A stretch of DNA of 64,000 nucleotides from Candolleomyces eurysporus (taxonomy: Eukaryota; Basidiomycota; Agaricomycetes; Agaricales; Psathyrellaceae): the NCBI GenBank assembly GCA_027579435.1, contig JANBPK010000818.1, forward strand, positions 1 to 64,000, in the 5' to 3' direction. A program made the translations under genes and the position numbers. A model generated the notes under the pieces. It did not search any database. It was not told the origin of the DNA and saw nothing but the letters and a program-made list of their open reading frames with translations. Shown here one piece after another: positions 22,778 through 33,873 of the stretch (position 1 is the first letter of the stretch; every line of letters starts with the position of its first letter).

Positions 22778-25700
22778 ATGAAGCGCCCGCCGTCTACCTA
22801 CCGCTCTCTCATCCCATTTACAACGTCCGCTCCAATTGCTGATGCGCCGCTGCAGGACCACTTCCCCTCGGGGAGTCAATACCGGGTGAGCTTAACACCC
22901 AGGCGCTCACCCATCACATGCTCACAGCGGGCTACTACTAGACGTTTGCTCATCAGCTCGACAAATTCGATCAAGACCTTTCCAATGCCATTCCTTGGGG
23001 TGTTTACAAGCCCGCCGACCTTCTGCTTGACGATGAGTCGGAAGCAATGCCCAAAACCAGCATTTATCGCGTCATGAGTGGTAAACTCGCCCCTTCAGTT
23101 ACGGAGGGGCTGGCAATGTACACAACTGCCTACAGATTCTATGATGTGCTAGTTCGATTGAGGGGGTCAGCAAGCTGCCGCTCCTTGCCTCGCCCACTGA
23201 GGCACAAGAGGCAGGATGGTTGGGTAGGGAAAGAAAGCCAGTGGCCGGTAGGCTTCCTCCTCTGCAACTACCCAGCACCAAATGACGTAGGCTTGCTCTA
23301 GAATTTAGCCGCCCTATCCGACTTGACACAGATGCTGAAGACCTTTGTAGATGAAGGGCAGACGGCAACCAAAATTCTTCTCACTAAACCCCGGGCTCCA
23401 GTCGCTGCGAAGTCACAGACAAATGCCTCTGTCCGCCTGGCTGATGAAATAGCAGCCGTCAAAAGGGGCAAAAAGGTGTTAGTTGTCGTCAAGAATATGG
23501 CTTATGTGGCTTTTTGCATCAGCGTCATGATGAGGGTGTGTACCCCCATACTCCAGCATCCAAACCTTGTTCTGAATGCCAATCTATTTCAAGGGGTACC
23601 TGCAAGTTCCTGACCATGCTGATGAAATTGGCTTTGACGAAGAAACCGCAGCTTCCCAAAACGTAGCACCCCTCATGAAGAAAGTAAAGCGAATGCGACA
23701 AGCTTTGCAACAAGTGACCGCGATATCGCCGCTTTTAGCTCTAGTTTCAGAGGACTTGACCGATCCGTTCCTGTGCCATGAGGAGCTACTGCTGGTGAGT
23801 CAGTTTCCTGGGAGCCCGAAGACAGTGCCTTACCAGCACCCTGCTAGAACATGAAGTTGCTCGGAAATGACACCCCGGCGCCCATGCGTGCCCTCGAAGA
23901 TGAGGTTTGGAATGCAATACTTGGGATCGTTGAAGGCCGTTACACTTCGATTTCCGCATACCTCCATCTGCAAACCGTTGTGAAAAATTTCCTTGGGAAT
24001 ACCACGCTAGACACCGCCGGGAATGGTTATTTTGGCCGCTGTGAGTACTACAAAGATGGATGGTGCATGGCTAATCAATAAATCTGCGAAGCATACCCAA
24101 TTTTCTACCATAAGGCGATGTCCGTCTATACCGCCTTTCCTGAAGATCCTCTTCCATGCCATTGGCCCCTTCCTCCAGCCTCTCGATCATACCTTGCCTG
24201 TAAATTCCTGGATGAACAAGGCGGCTGTCAGGATCCAAGTGCTGCGAGCGACCCTTCGATTGGGACTGGCTCGTGTCCTTCAGCAGACCAAGACCTTCAG
24301 CCAGGTGGGGAAGCCGCGGCCCCAGCAAGCAGTCTTTGGCGCACTGTTCAAATGGCGTCTGACCCCACAACCTCACCCTTAATCAGCCCACAATCTTGTG
24401 ACCACGGCGATACAGTGGAGCAACAGGAGTCAGATGTTGAGGTGACCCCAGCTTCACCTGACACGAGTCCTACCAGCGACGATTCCGTGGAGCAACGTGG
24501 TGCAGACCCTGAAGCTCGCAAGACCCCAGGGCTGTCGATAACACCGTCCGGCACGAGTCAGAGCGACGATTCAGCAGAGCCAGAGGTTGAGGCCCGCAAG
24601 ACGCCAGGGCCCTCTACCGCTCCGCTTGACGCGAGTCAGAGCGACGACGATTCAGGGGAGCAGCAGGGTACAGAGACTGAAGCAACTGCCCTGCAGAACA
24701 ATAAGCACCCTCAGCCCATGACGAACGTCAGAGACAGCCTCCCATATCCAAACGAAGACACACCAGCTGATATGCCAGTCGATGTTACCAAACCTGCCAG
24801 GCGCAAGAACCCTGAAAGGGAAGCCTCACGTTTGCCATTTGTCAAGCCAGCGGGTGTTACCAAAACCGTTAAACCCAAGAACCTTAGAAAACATGATTCC
24901 ACCTCAGCTCAGACCCCGGAAAATGAAGTGATATTGGTGGACCTCGAAGATCTTGCACCAAAGGGTGAAACGGAACGCCTCAAGATCATGAAGGACATCA
25001 TCACCGTCGTCAAGGTGGAGGATTCGTCAGTAAGTCAACGACTAAACTCGCTGATGACGGTGCTCATCTTGGGTCTAGGTCGATGCACAGGCGGTCGAAG
25101 GCGGCACGACTCAGCCCTTACAGCTAGGAGTTCTAGTTGAGGTAAGACGTGGCGTTCAGTATGGCACAGAATCGAACTAATGGCTGTATATAGCGCTACT
25201 CTAAGGAGACCAAGGAGATGGAATTGTGGGACGGTCAAGGACGGTGTCATCGATATAAGCCCTGCGTTCACGTATGCTCTGTGTCTGGATGCTTATAGCC
25301 TATCTTCTGACTTCTCCATTCTAGTTAAAGCAGGATTATACCACGTGGTTTTCCATCTATGAGGCCTGCGTCTCGAATTACACCGACGCTCTCTGTCTTG
25401 GTCGACCCAGGCCAAAGTTCATTGACGATCCCCAAGGATCACTGTTTCGCTGTCTACGGCAAGACGAATATGAAGCGATGACGGCTCCCGAGGTTCAAAA
25501 GATACTGTCCTCGCAGAGCATTGTCATCACCCAAAGTGCTGGGCCAAAGATTTGCTTTGACGCATCAGGCATTGCCTCCCTGAACACGAGTCTGACGCGT
25601 GAAACTGACATTCAAGGTATCTAGTACACTTTGACAAGTATCGAAGCGTTTAATTCACCACATTCGTTCAGACCAATCTATTCCAGATGAACAGGGTGAC

Positions 25701-27402
25701 TTTTCGGTTCGCGTTCGCAGAGGGACCCCTAAAGATCTCCTCAACTGCTCCGCTGCACCGTCCGAGATGAAAAAGAGCTTGAATGCCTTGTCATTTCCAA
25801 ACCCTCTTGCCGGCATACATCCTAGCGCCTACGCTACCGACGTTCGGGCTTTTTTCCGCACTGGGAAAGATGAACACTGCGTTCGTACTTTGCCCACTGA
25901 GGATATACGATTTGGCCTGGCCGCGACCGAGGGTGCACATCATTATTGGCACATAGACAGTCGTGGAGAAGGCACGTTCGTTCGAGTCGCTACTGGAAAG
26001 AAGATATGGACCCTTGCTGCACCCATTGACCCATCTGACGTATCATCAACGACAATATGGAGTGTTGATCTTGATGTGCGAATGCTCGATTGGTCGAAGT
26101 GGAGGGCAGAGATGATCCTTCTCAATGCAGGTGACACCCTGTGAGTCGCATCGCTATCATTGATGCAGCCAGCGGCTGACTTGTTCATTCAAGTGTCATG
26201 CGGCCAACGACTGCGCATGCAGCTTTTACAGTTGAAGATGCTATATGCCACGGGGGCCATTTTTTGCCGGTGTCATGCCTGTCGCATATTGTCTTTGGCA
26301 GCGCCCACACGTTTTTTNGAGGGGCGCGCCATTACCAACATCGATCACCCTTCTTTCCAATCCCGCATGAACCTTCTAGTCGGGTTTTTCTTCAGAACAA
26401 TGGTACTTGGCGATGTCGAGGAGCTTGGTGAGTCAAACCGCGGTTTCCAACAGGCTCGACCTCATGCTTGATACAGATATCGGACACATCCCTGACGTCT
26501 CGACGACAGCCGGGCTATCTGACTTTCTCATCTTTGCATGCGGCATTGAACTTCAAAATTGTCTTTGCAATACGAGCTACCTCCCTACCGAAAACCCGAT
26601 TCTGATAGAGACTCTTGCAAGAAGGAACTCGCTGTCACCCGAAGAGGCGCTCTGGAAGTATGACGTGTCCTCTATGCCCCATGAAACAAGACTCCATAAT
26701 ATAGCCAGCCGCGCCCGGGTATGCGTCATTCTCAGAGAGATCTTCAGCCAGATCGCGGTCATGGACGGAGCCGGCGCTGTTCAAGAGCCCTGGAAGTTCT
26801 TATTTTTCCCGACACTTGCTTGGTATATCCATGCGTTAAAGGGCTACTATGAGCGATCGTTTGGACAAGATAGCCTTGCCGCCAAGGGGCTTTCAAAACG
26901 GGATGTCCCCGACCCGAACCTCTTTTACCGGCAGCTAGAATGGACGTCGAGGCGTTGGCCAGAGCTCAAGCCCCTGGTTGACCATTTGGAGCAGCAGAAT
27001 GTCAAGGCAGACAACCTAGTCTACGCTCTACCTCCGTTCACGATTCGTCCATGGGATGCCACGAAAGCGAAAGGTAATGAATCTGCGCCGTCATGAATCA
27101 TCCGCTTGCTGAACTCTTGGCTGGATAGGTGACGTTGAGACGGGGGACGAGCTGTTCATGCTTGGTATGAGAGAAGGTGACACATCCTACCTTTCAGCTT
27201 ATGCCTCCTGTGCCAAGTTCGATCCCTTGCCTGCATCCGGTTTGCGACGGAAATTCGAGGAAGATGAAGATGAAGATGAAGATGACAGCGCTCAAGCCAA
27301 AGGTATTCAACGACTGCCCATTGATGCTGGAGAAGAGTCACTGACAATGGAATCACAAACCCATTTATAGTGCAATCTCACAAACGACGGCGCGAAAAGT
27401 AG
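22778..27402 (+). CDS. Large protein with C-terminal JmjC-like 2-oxoglutarate/Fe(II) dioxygenase domain
   Basis: Exons link in phase by GT-AG introns; verified ones include 25079-25141, 25194-25271, 25325-25616, 25672-26140, 26194-26427, 26477-27073 and 27129 onward. The N-terminal half is uncharacterised, followed by an acidic disordered zone with three related SDDS..ARKTPG repeats (24463-24660). The C-terminal domain has HHYWHIDSRGEG, giving an HxD iron ligand pair (His 25950-25952, Asp 25956-25958), then KIWTLAAP, and MRPTTAHAAF with a candidate distal His (26216-26218), as in JmjC folds. The N at 26318 must be dropped to keep frame into FEGRAITNIDH. The tail is EDEDEDEDD, then a basic KRRRE end if the last intron (27309-27370) is spliced; otherwise the stop is at 27370. 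Likely nuclear; substrate unknown. The part before 24.35 kb could be a separate gene. Confidence 0.6.
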
Positions 27403-28017
27403 TAGCTTTCGAAGCGTTATTAGTAGACCTGCCTACCTTAGTCCGATTGTTAGTTCAACTATTGCTTTGTATCGCCTGCGATGTCCGCCTTCCCAAAGGC
27501 GTGGGGTGACCATTCGCTGGCAGTCGGGGCTGCCCAGTGGACATGCACTGGAAACAACTTGAAGGTGAGTGGCAAAATGGCGACAGGCGCGGGCCCCAGC
27601 CTGGGCCAAAAGTTGGCCCCAACTCTCGCCGGACCGCTGCCGAGAGCGGAATTTGCCGGAAGCGCGGAGCTAACGGTTGGCACTGAGCGCCTGCCACATA
27701 TTTCTGCGACTGCTAGTATGTAGGCCAGCCTTGAAAAGCTCCGACCGCGTTTCCCGCGCAACTCTCCCCACCCTTTGTGCCGCTGCGTTCTCTGGGCCTC
27801 CACACGCGCGGGTCGCTTTCAGGCGGATCTAACCCAGAGGTCTGTAGCCTGTGACCCGCGTTTGCCAAGCACCGGCGAACCCACGGAAGCCACTCGCCTC
27901 TCCAGCCTTGGCAGCCACCAACCCCAAGCTTGCTGCTAGGTGCGGCACCCTGCCGTCTGCCCCGCGCCTCATTCAGCGACCACCATTTCCGGCTCGCCAA
28001 CGTCAAGCCTACGCCTT
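27403..28017. other. Intergenic between the two dioxygenase genes
   Basis: About 600 bases, GC-rich toward the right. Long open frames exist on both strands because stops are rare in GC-rich sequence. Some could belong to the 5' end of the next gene, whose open frame extends back to about 27930. No separate gene is supported. Confidence 0.4.
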
Positions 28018-29916
28018 GCATGCTGCCGTCCGCCAGCGCCTCAAGCTGGGCCTCCCAGCCATCCGCTGGGCCAAGTAGCCCACTCCCGCCGCCGCTTGAC
28101 GCACTGCTGCCAACGCACGACGCGCCTCCCCCATTCAATGCCCTGGAGCCCGCGTATGACGCGCTGCTGAAGGAAAATAGGCTACGACGGACGCTGCTCG
28201 CACCAGGCATCGGCGACGTTCCGGCTGGACGGCTTGGCGTCATACACGCCCAGTGGGACAGCAAGGTTGGATTTGAGCAGGCGTTTAGCCGACAGAGTGA
28301 TAGGGGCGACGAAATCGACGAAGACAACCCAGACTTGGTTGTTACAGGCCAAGTGTGGGCTGTACCTCCCGACCAGCTCAACTTGGACGTTGCCGGGAGC
28401 TGGAATGCGGACCTGGTAAGCCCTGAGCCCATTCGCTGGCCCGACTCACTGGCGCTAACCTATTTATGAAGACCTCTGCCAACCCCACNGCCGGTCCCCC
28501 CCCTGCCTCCTCCCCCCCCTGCCTCCATCATGCCAGGGGCCGCCAGCGAACATGCGAGCATGCGGAAGCAACGCAAAAAGCGACAGGGTCACAAGCTTCG
28601 CCGCTCAAAACAGCGAGAGAAGGACGCAATCGAGCAGAAGGTGAAACCGTTTGATCAATTTGCAGGCTACAGGCACAAGCCTTTGACGCTGACAAGATAT
28701 GGAAAATTCCAACAAATCGCAAGTGCCCTCTCTGCCGACGCTCTCCCCCGAAGCAGCGGCCCATCGTGGATAGGGAAGCGCGACCCCAAGCGAAGCAAAA
28801 AAGAGATCGAGACTTCAGTCCCTCACAACGTCGACACGCTGGTGAACGTCTACGGCTACCAGCTAGTACGCTATGAGCCTGGGTGGGTGCCATAAGCCTT
28901 CCAATACATATCCTCTGTGCTGACGCTTCCCTTCAGCGTCAATAAGGTCATTGTAGGTTCCAATAATGTCATGATTGTCGGTCACTTTGATCGACCTTGC
29001 GACCTCGAGTGGGACAGGAGCATGGCTGAGGCAGAGCGTGCCTTTGCTGCTGCTCGTGATGCTGGGATGGCCGATGGAACGTTTACCCTTGCGAGCTTGC
29101 AACATCGTCGAGGTCACTTTCTAGCCCTCCTCACCGGCGTATCATTTGGCGGAGGCCAGCAGGTTGGTTCCAAATTGCAAGGTCCTACGTGCCACGCGTT
29201 TATCCTTTTTAGCACCCAGGAAACCTTTATCACCAGTTGCACGCTCAACGCGTTCTCACTCAGTCCATTTTGCAAAACAAAGCTGTCCAGCAAATTGCCG
29301 GCTATCAATCCAGTAGGTCAATGCCCAGCCCAGCCTTCCCTGGCACTAATTACTACCAGGTACCTTCCATATGCTTGCACCTAAGCTCTTTTGCTTTTAC
29401 GGCACTGAGATAGGCAAGCTTTTCAGGAGCCAGCCCGAGCTACAGCATAACTTCACTAACAGCATATTTCCCGCAGTCAGCTTCAACTGCGGCCCCGTCA
29501 GCATTTCGCTACCCCACCGCAACTACAACAATCTGTCGTTCGGCCTCTGCGCCCTCACAGCATTCGGCAACTTCGACTATACGCAGGGCGGCCATCTTGC
29601 TCTTCATGAGCTAAAGCTCGTTTTTGAGTTTCCCTCAGGCACGACCTTTCAAATTCCTTCTGCAGCAATCAAACACAGCAACACTCCAATTCAAGATGGG
29701 GAGGAGCGATACTCAATGGCACAGTATGCCGCTGGGGGCCTGTTCTGCTGGGTGGCATATGGCAACAAGACTGCAGCCACCTTGCAGTCTACCAATGCTG
29801 GTCACCGGCTCAAAGAGTCAGTGGATATGGCAGACGGAGAGCGGTGGAGGGACAGGCTCGCGATGTATTCAACAACCGACTCGTTTTTTTCAGACCACAG
29901 CGCCTCTCCCACCTAG
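28018..29916 (+). CDS. TET/JBP-like 2OG-Fe(II) dioxygenase with Asp-to-Asn change in the HxD motif
   Basis: Exons: up to 28415, 28472-28882, 28937-29162, 29213-29312 and 29360-29916, all GT-AG and in phase. The start is uncertain (28018 used; the frame is open from 27930). A basic Lys/Arg stretch (about 28556-28640) precedes the conserved part. The latter has HRRGHF, HPGNLYHQL, IAGYQ, NFTNSIFPAVSFNCGP, GGHLALHELKLV, FQIPSAAIKHSNTPI and RYSMAQYAAGGLF, closely following fungal TET/JBP proteins, which act on modified or methylated DNA bases. The iron motif reads LPHRNYNN: His (29515-29517) is kept but the usual Asp is Asn (29521-29523). The distal His (29674-29676) and the RYS Arg remain. The frame is otherwise intact, with one spurious N at 28489. 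It could be catalytically dead, or a weak or altered enzyme. Confidence 0.8.
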
Positions 29917-31870
29917 CACATCCTGGACTTGCCTGGGCCATGCTTCTGTTTCCACCCAGTCGCTCAAGTGAAGGCAGGACGCATCCACCTCTTGACGCTG
30001 CCGCCTCATGGTCCAGGCTCGCAAACTGTGACCCCACCCTGGGTTCCAAGTGAAAGGTTCCTCCCAACTTGAAAGCGGCTACTCCTCGCAGCCCCGCGAA
30101 GGTTGATCCATTGCAATGGGACGTCGTGTTTTAGGGACTAGTTCTGGATTCATTTGTAGCTTTGTACGGGTATGCTACACACCACNTTTTTCTATGAACT
30201 CCTGGCACCCTTGCCGTGCTATGCCTTCCAACATGCCGCTGAATTAACTCCGAGTTCAAAATAGGTGACAGCCTTGGGACTCTGTCACACAGATGTCACG
30301 CCACGTGATGTTGAATGCAAGTTGACTGGCACTAAGTTCAAGTTGAACCATGGTGCCTGGCATGCTGCCAGACTGACTGCCGGTTGGTCACAAGTTTGGG
30401 GACGGCCATCTCTCTGCTTACTGCCTACCAGAGCAACGGTATCCAAGCGCCTCACTACATCCAATCCCTACTATGGCTGGTTACAGACTTGGGCAAGACT
30501 CTAGCCCGGATTTGCTGAAGAACGCAGCTGACGGCGCTGCCTGGGCTCTAAGCTGTCGGCGTCACTGACCGCTGGCCTCCACCCACAGCATCCCTTCTCC
30601 AGCCTCGCCTTTCCTGTCAATCACGAAAGCAGGGCCCTGTTGGATCCCTGCGCCCCCGCCCTCCAGGAGCTCCCGCGCCTACCGCTCCCCACCTCCCGCC
30701 GCCAACGAAAAGAGCGGCTACCGGGATGAATGCTGCAGCGCTCAGTACAAGCCCACATCGCCTAGCGCCAGCAGATGGCATACCCAGCTGCCTCACTCAC
30801 TGCTTCCGCTACAGGCAGTCGGATTGTAGGAGGGCTTCAAGTCTGTCTCGCGCCAGGCAAGCCACGAAGCGCCGAGCAGCTCGAAATGCTCTCTTCACGA
30901 CTATCCACGATCCCTTCATTCGAGTTCTCCCTGTGAGCTGTAATATATTTTGCCACTTTACTCTCTTGGTTCTAACTAATTCATTCAGGCGACGCACACC
31001 CTGACGCTCCCAGACGTCCATTCAGCTGCAGCGCTGAGAGGGCTGCTTCTCCCTATCTCAGGCATGCTCCCATCAAGACGACCATTCAAGGCCAAATCTG
31101 CCCTCCGAGCCACTCCCCCAATACCTCGATCGCTATACTGAGGGTGTTGACTTGTTCCGAAACCTCAAACGTGCGCACCTTTCGCAATATTCTCCAAGCT
31201 AGCTGGCTCCAAATCTCCAAAGAGAGTTGGCAAGCTTCGACTGACCCAAACACCGACCGGCACCAGCTCGAATCAGGTCCCCAGCTCCCGCTGACAAAGG
31301 ATATCGACCTTCCAATCACTCCATGGTGCGGTCCATCTCTCCGTACTCCTTGATCAACCGCTGAATTGTCGTTGCCTGCAGAGTCTGTCCAGCCTAAGCT
31401 CACGATCGGGAAGACTGTTGAATATCGTGCTGAGTTGTAGAATTATCTTCGGATTTCACCTTCTTACGCTCGCTGAACCTTTACCCTATGGTAACTTTCT
31501 ACTGTCGCTATACCTGAGCTATATGCTAGATACACAGTGGCTTGGTGATCTTCCTACGACTTACCTATAGTAGCGTTACTCAACGTCCATGGAATGCGAC
31601 GTCGTATACGCTTCGTTCTCGACCTCCAACCCGTACCTGGTGTGAGGCATGCATATCACCCTGGACAGCCGTGCTCACCTAGCGAAGACTCCCGACGAGA
31701 TACTCAATTCGTTGCAAAGTGCCTTGCCTCCTGCTTCGGAAGCGATGCTGCGTGCCCCAGCCATGTAAAGTGCTACCGAGGCCTCTGCCCGCGGTAAGTA
31801 CTTAGCTTACCCGCTCGGCTCAGCCCGCTTTACGAACCGTATTCTCAGCTAACGCCGTTCTGGCGACTAG
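29917..31870. other. Gene-poor stretch with no supported coding region
   Basis: Short frames of under about 100 codons on both strands, with stop-rich neighbours and no splice-linked continuity. An N at 30186 lies next to a T run. No known domain, repeat family or RNA gene was identified. Confidence 0.4.
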
Positions 31871-32217
31871 GTTCGCGTATAATTGAAGACTGCTGGACTG
31901 GCAACTGAATCTGCCCGAGAAGAGTAGAGAGCGGTGGCCTTGAATTTCAGAAGCAGTCCGAGAAGCAGTCCGACGTCGCTCGACCCAGAGTGGGAGACTT
32001 AAGCTGGAGTTAACAGCAAGTTGGAGGTACGATTCGAGGCCGCAGCGACTGGGTTGGCGTATACTCGAAGAATGCTGGACGGGTAAATAAATCTGCGCGA
32101 GAAGGTTAGAGGGCAGTAGCCTTNAATTTCAGAATCAGTCCGACGTCGCTCGAGCCAGAGTGGGGAGGCTTAAACTGGAGCTAACAGCAAGCTGGGGTTA
32201 CGGATCGAGGCCGCAGC
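31871..32217. repeat. Tandem duplication, about 182-bp unit
   Basis: Copy 1 starts GTTCGCGTATAATTGAAGA at 31871 and copy 2 GTTGGCGTATACTCGAAGA at 32053. Both go on with TGCTGGAC, AATTTCAGAA, CAGTCCGACGTCGCTCG and end GAGGCCGCAGCG near 32045 and 32217. Copy 1 has an extra internal duplication of AGAAGCAGTCCG. The N at 32124 is in copy 2, where copy 1 reads TTGAATTTC. Non-coding; possibly a transposon end or minisatellite seed. Confidence 0.75.
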
Positions 32218-32569
32218 GCGGAGCCGCAAGTGGTCACGAGCACTTCTGGTCACCCCTTCTCGCGACGACGAACGCTTTTGGTCGCTGTCTCTCGCGGCCA
32301 CAAACAACTCCAAGCACCTTTGAGTCGGTTCTCGCGGCTCTCATTTCTTCAACCACTGCAGCCAACTCTCTCGTGAAGCCACTATAATCAACCGCGACCG
32401 CCCTTGGCCATTTCTCGCCCCTGCCACCACCCTATCGCTACCGAGCCAACCCATAGGCGCTAGAATACTCCCGCTGCGCATATCTATCCCCGGTCGTCCA
32501 CCAACCGCGAACGCCAATCACGAAAGCACGTCGCCGATCGTTCCATTCTTCTTCCACCAATCCATTGGA

Positions 32570-33011
32570 ATGCCGATCCCCAGCGAACTCCTGATCCTCA
32601 GCGACCAAATCCCTGCTAAACTCGAAGATCTGGAGGAGCTTCGAAGTTGCTCCGAGTCTGCGATTTTCGGCTACGATGAACGCTGGCCGGAGTGGCCCTT
32701 GGCCTTTTGGGTTGTTCAGTCAGTCCCGGCCCTCAACAGGGTTTGTCTTCCTTCTCGACTGACTCCGTCCCCCCTTCCCATCCCTTTCTAGTTCGGCCCA
32801 TCTTCACCCAACCGTATCCGACTCACGTCGCCACTACACGCTCCGCGGCTACCTCCCATCCGGAATCGCCGTCCGCACGCTCCACGTCTATTCCGACGGC
32901 GACTGGAATGTGCGTGTAGATGGCGGCAAGTACGGCTGGAAGCTGACCCCCAAGGGAATCAAGGATCCTGCATATCGCCTCTCGTTTCGCGAACGATGCG
33001 TTCCCCTTTAG
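32570..33011 (+). CDS. Small hypothetical protein, two or more exons
   Basis: ATG at 32570 begins an exon with MPIPSELLILSDQI and an aromatic run FGYDERWPEWPLAFWV. After a candidate intron ending in a CTTTCTAG acceptor (about 32790), a clearly coding exon reads HYTLRGYLPSGIAVRTLHVY, then SDGDWNVRVDGGKYGWKL, and ends RERCVPL before a TAG at 33009-33011. The donor phase at about 32740 does not fit perfectly, so one junction or base may be wrong. The second exon looks like a compact beta-rich domain. Family unknown; about 140 residues. Confidence 0.4.
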
Positions 33012-33873
33012 CACACAGGCTGCCGGGAGCGCTTGATAGTCTGTAGATTTTCGTCGCAGCTCAGATTTGAGGCACGTTACTCAGACGCTGCACAAATAAC
33101 CCAGCTTTCTTTCTTCCCTAGTCGCCTCCCTCATCATTGCACGCCATTCGGTCTAATATTTGCTTTCGAAAATTTTTGTCCTTGTTCATACCCCTGCTAG
33201 CTCCGCTATACCTTGACATACCTGCATATTTCTATCTTTCTCTGCACATCTGTATATTGTAGGATCATATATAACTTGTAGCTGTATCCCTGTATATTGT
33301 AGGATCATATATAACTTGTAGATGTATCCCTGTATATCTGTATACCATACCATCTCTTGGCTCTCAATTTAAAGGTTCTTATAATCAAATGCTTAGCTAT
33401 GGTCATCAGCAGGTCTGCTTTTGCCCAATTATGCATTCCATAATTCAACAGGTAAAATTCATAGCATATGAATAGGGAAGGAACTAGTAACCTTTCTAGG
33501 TATGTCAGATTTACTACTAGAATAAGCCTCAGACTCGTGGCTCATGATGTTGAAGAAGCTGCTCCATTAGACCTAGAATAAACGCAGAGTACATGTAGCT
33601 CATATGCACGCCCTCCACTGTAATAAACAAGGATCGAAAGTACATACCGCGTCGATAGATGATTCACCGCACTCGCAAGCTTCACCATCCTGATACCTTT
33701 CAGACAAACCATTATATTCTCCGGTGCCGTCTGATCAGGATGTCAAAAACTAGCATCAGTCCGACAGTTCCCGATCAGCTATATCTGGCCATATCAGCTC
33801 TCCCACAAACCCCTGATGTAAGCGAGGGACGATCAACTGTCTTTCCGTTGTGCATTGTCCCTCTTCATCCAAC
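33012..33873. other. AT-rich intergenic region with a 40-bp tandem repeat
   Basis: No gene. It contains the 40-bp tandem repeat described separately and AT-rich sequence up to the start of the KH-domain gene. It coincides with the change from the accessory to the conserved half of the window. Confidence 0.5.
33251..33330. repeat. Perfectly spaced 40-bp tandem repeat, two copies
   Basis: 33251-33290 and 33291-33330 differ at one position (GCTG versus GATG within the unit). The unit runs TGTATATTGTAGGATCATAT and on through ATAACTTGTAG to TATCCC. Flanking TGTATATCTGTATACC suggests older decayed units. Near-identity points to a recent duplication. Confidence 0.9.

Noticed and set aside
22900..22954. 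In-frame stop near the start of the JmjC-like gene
   Set aside because: The stop lies inside a plausible intron (GTGAGC...CATCAG) that joins the flanking exons in phase, so it does not show pseudogenisation.
27713..28432. Long minus-strand frame opposite the first TET/JBP-like exon
   Set aside because: It arises from GC-rich composition; the plus-strand exon has correct splice phase and joins to a conserved domain.
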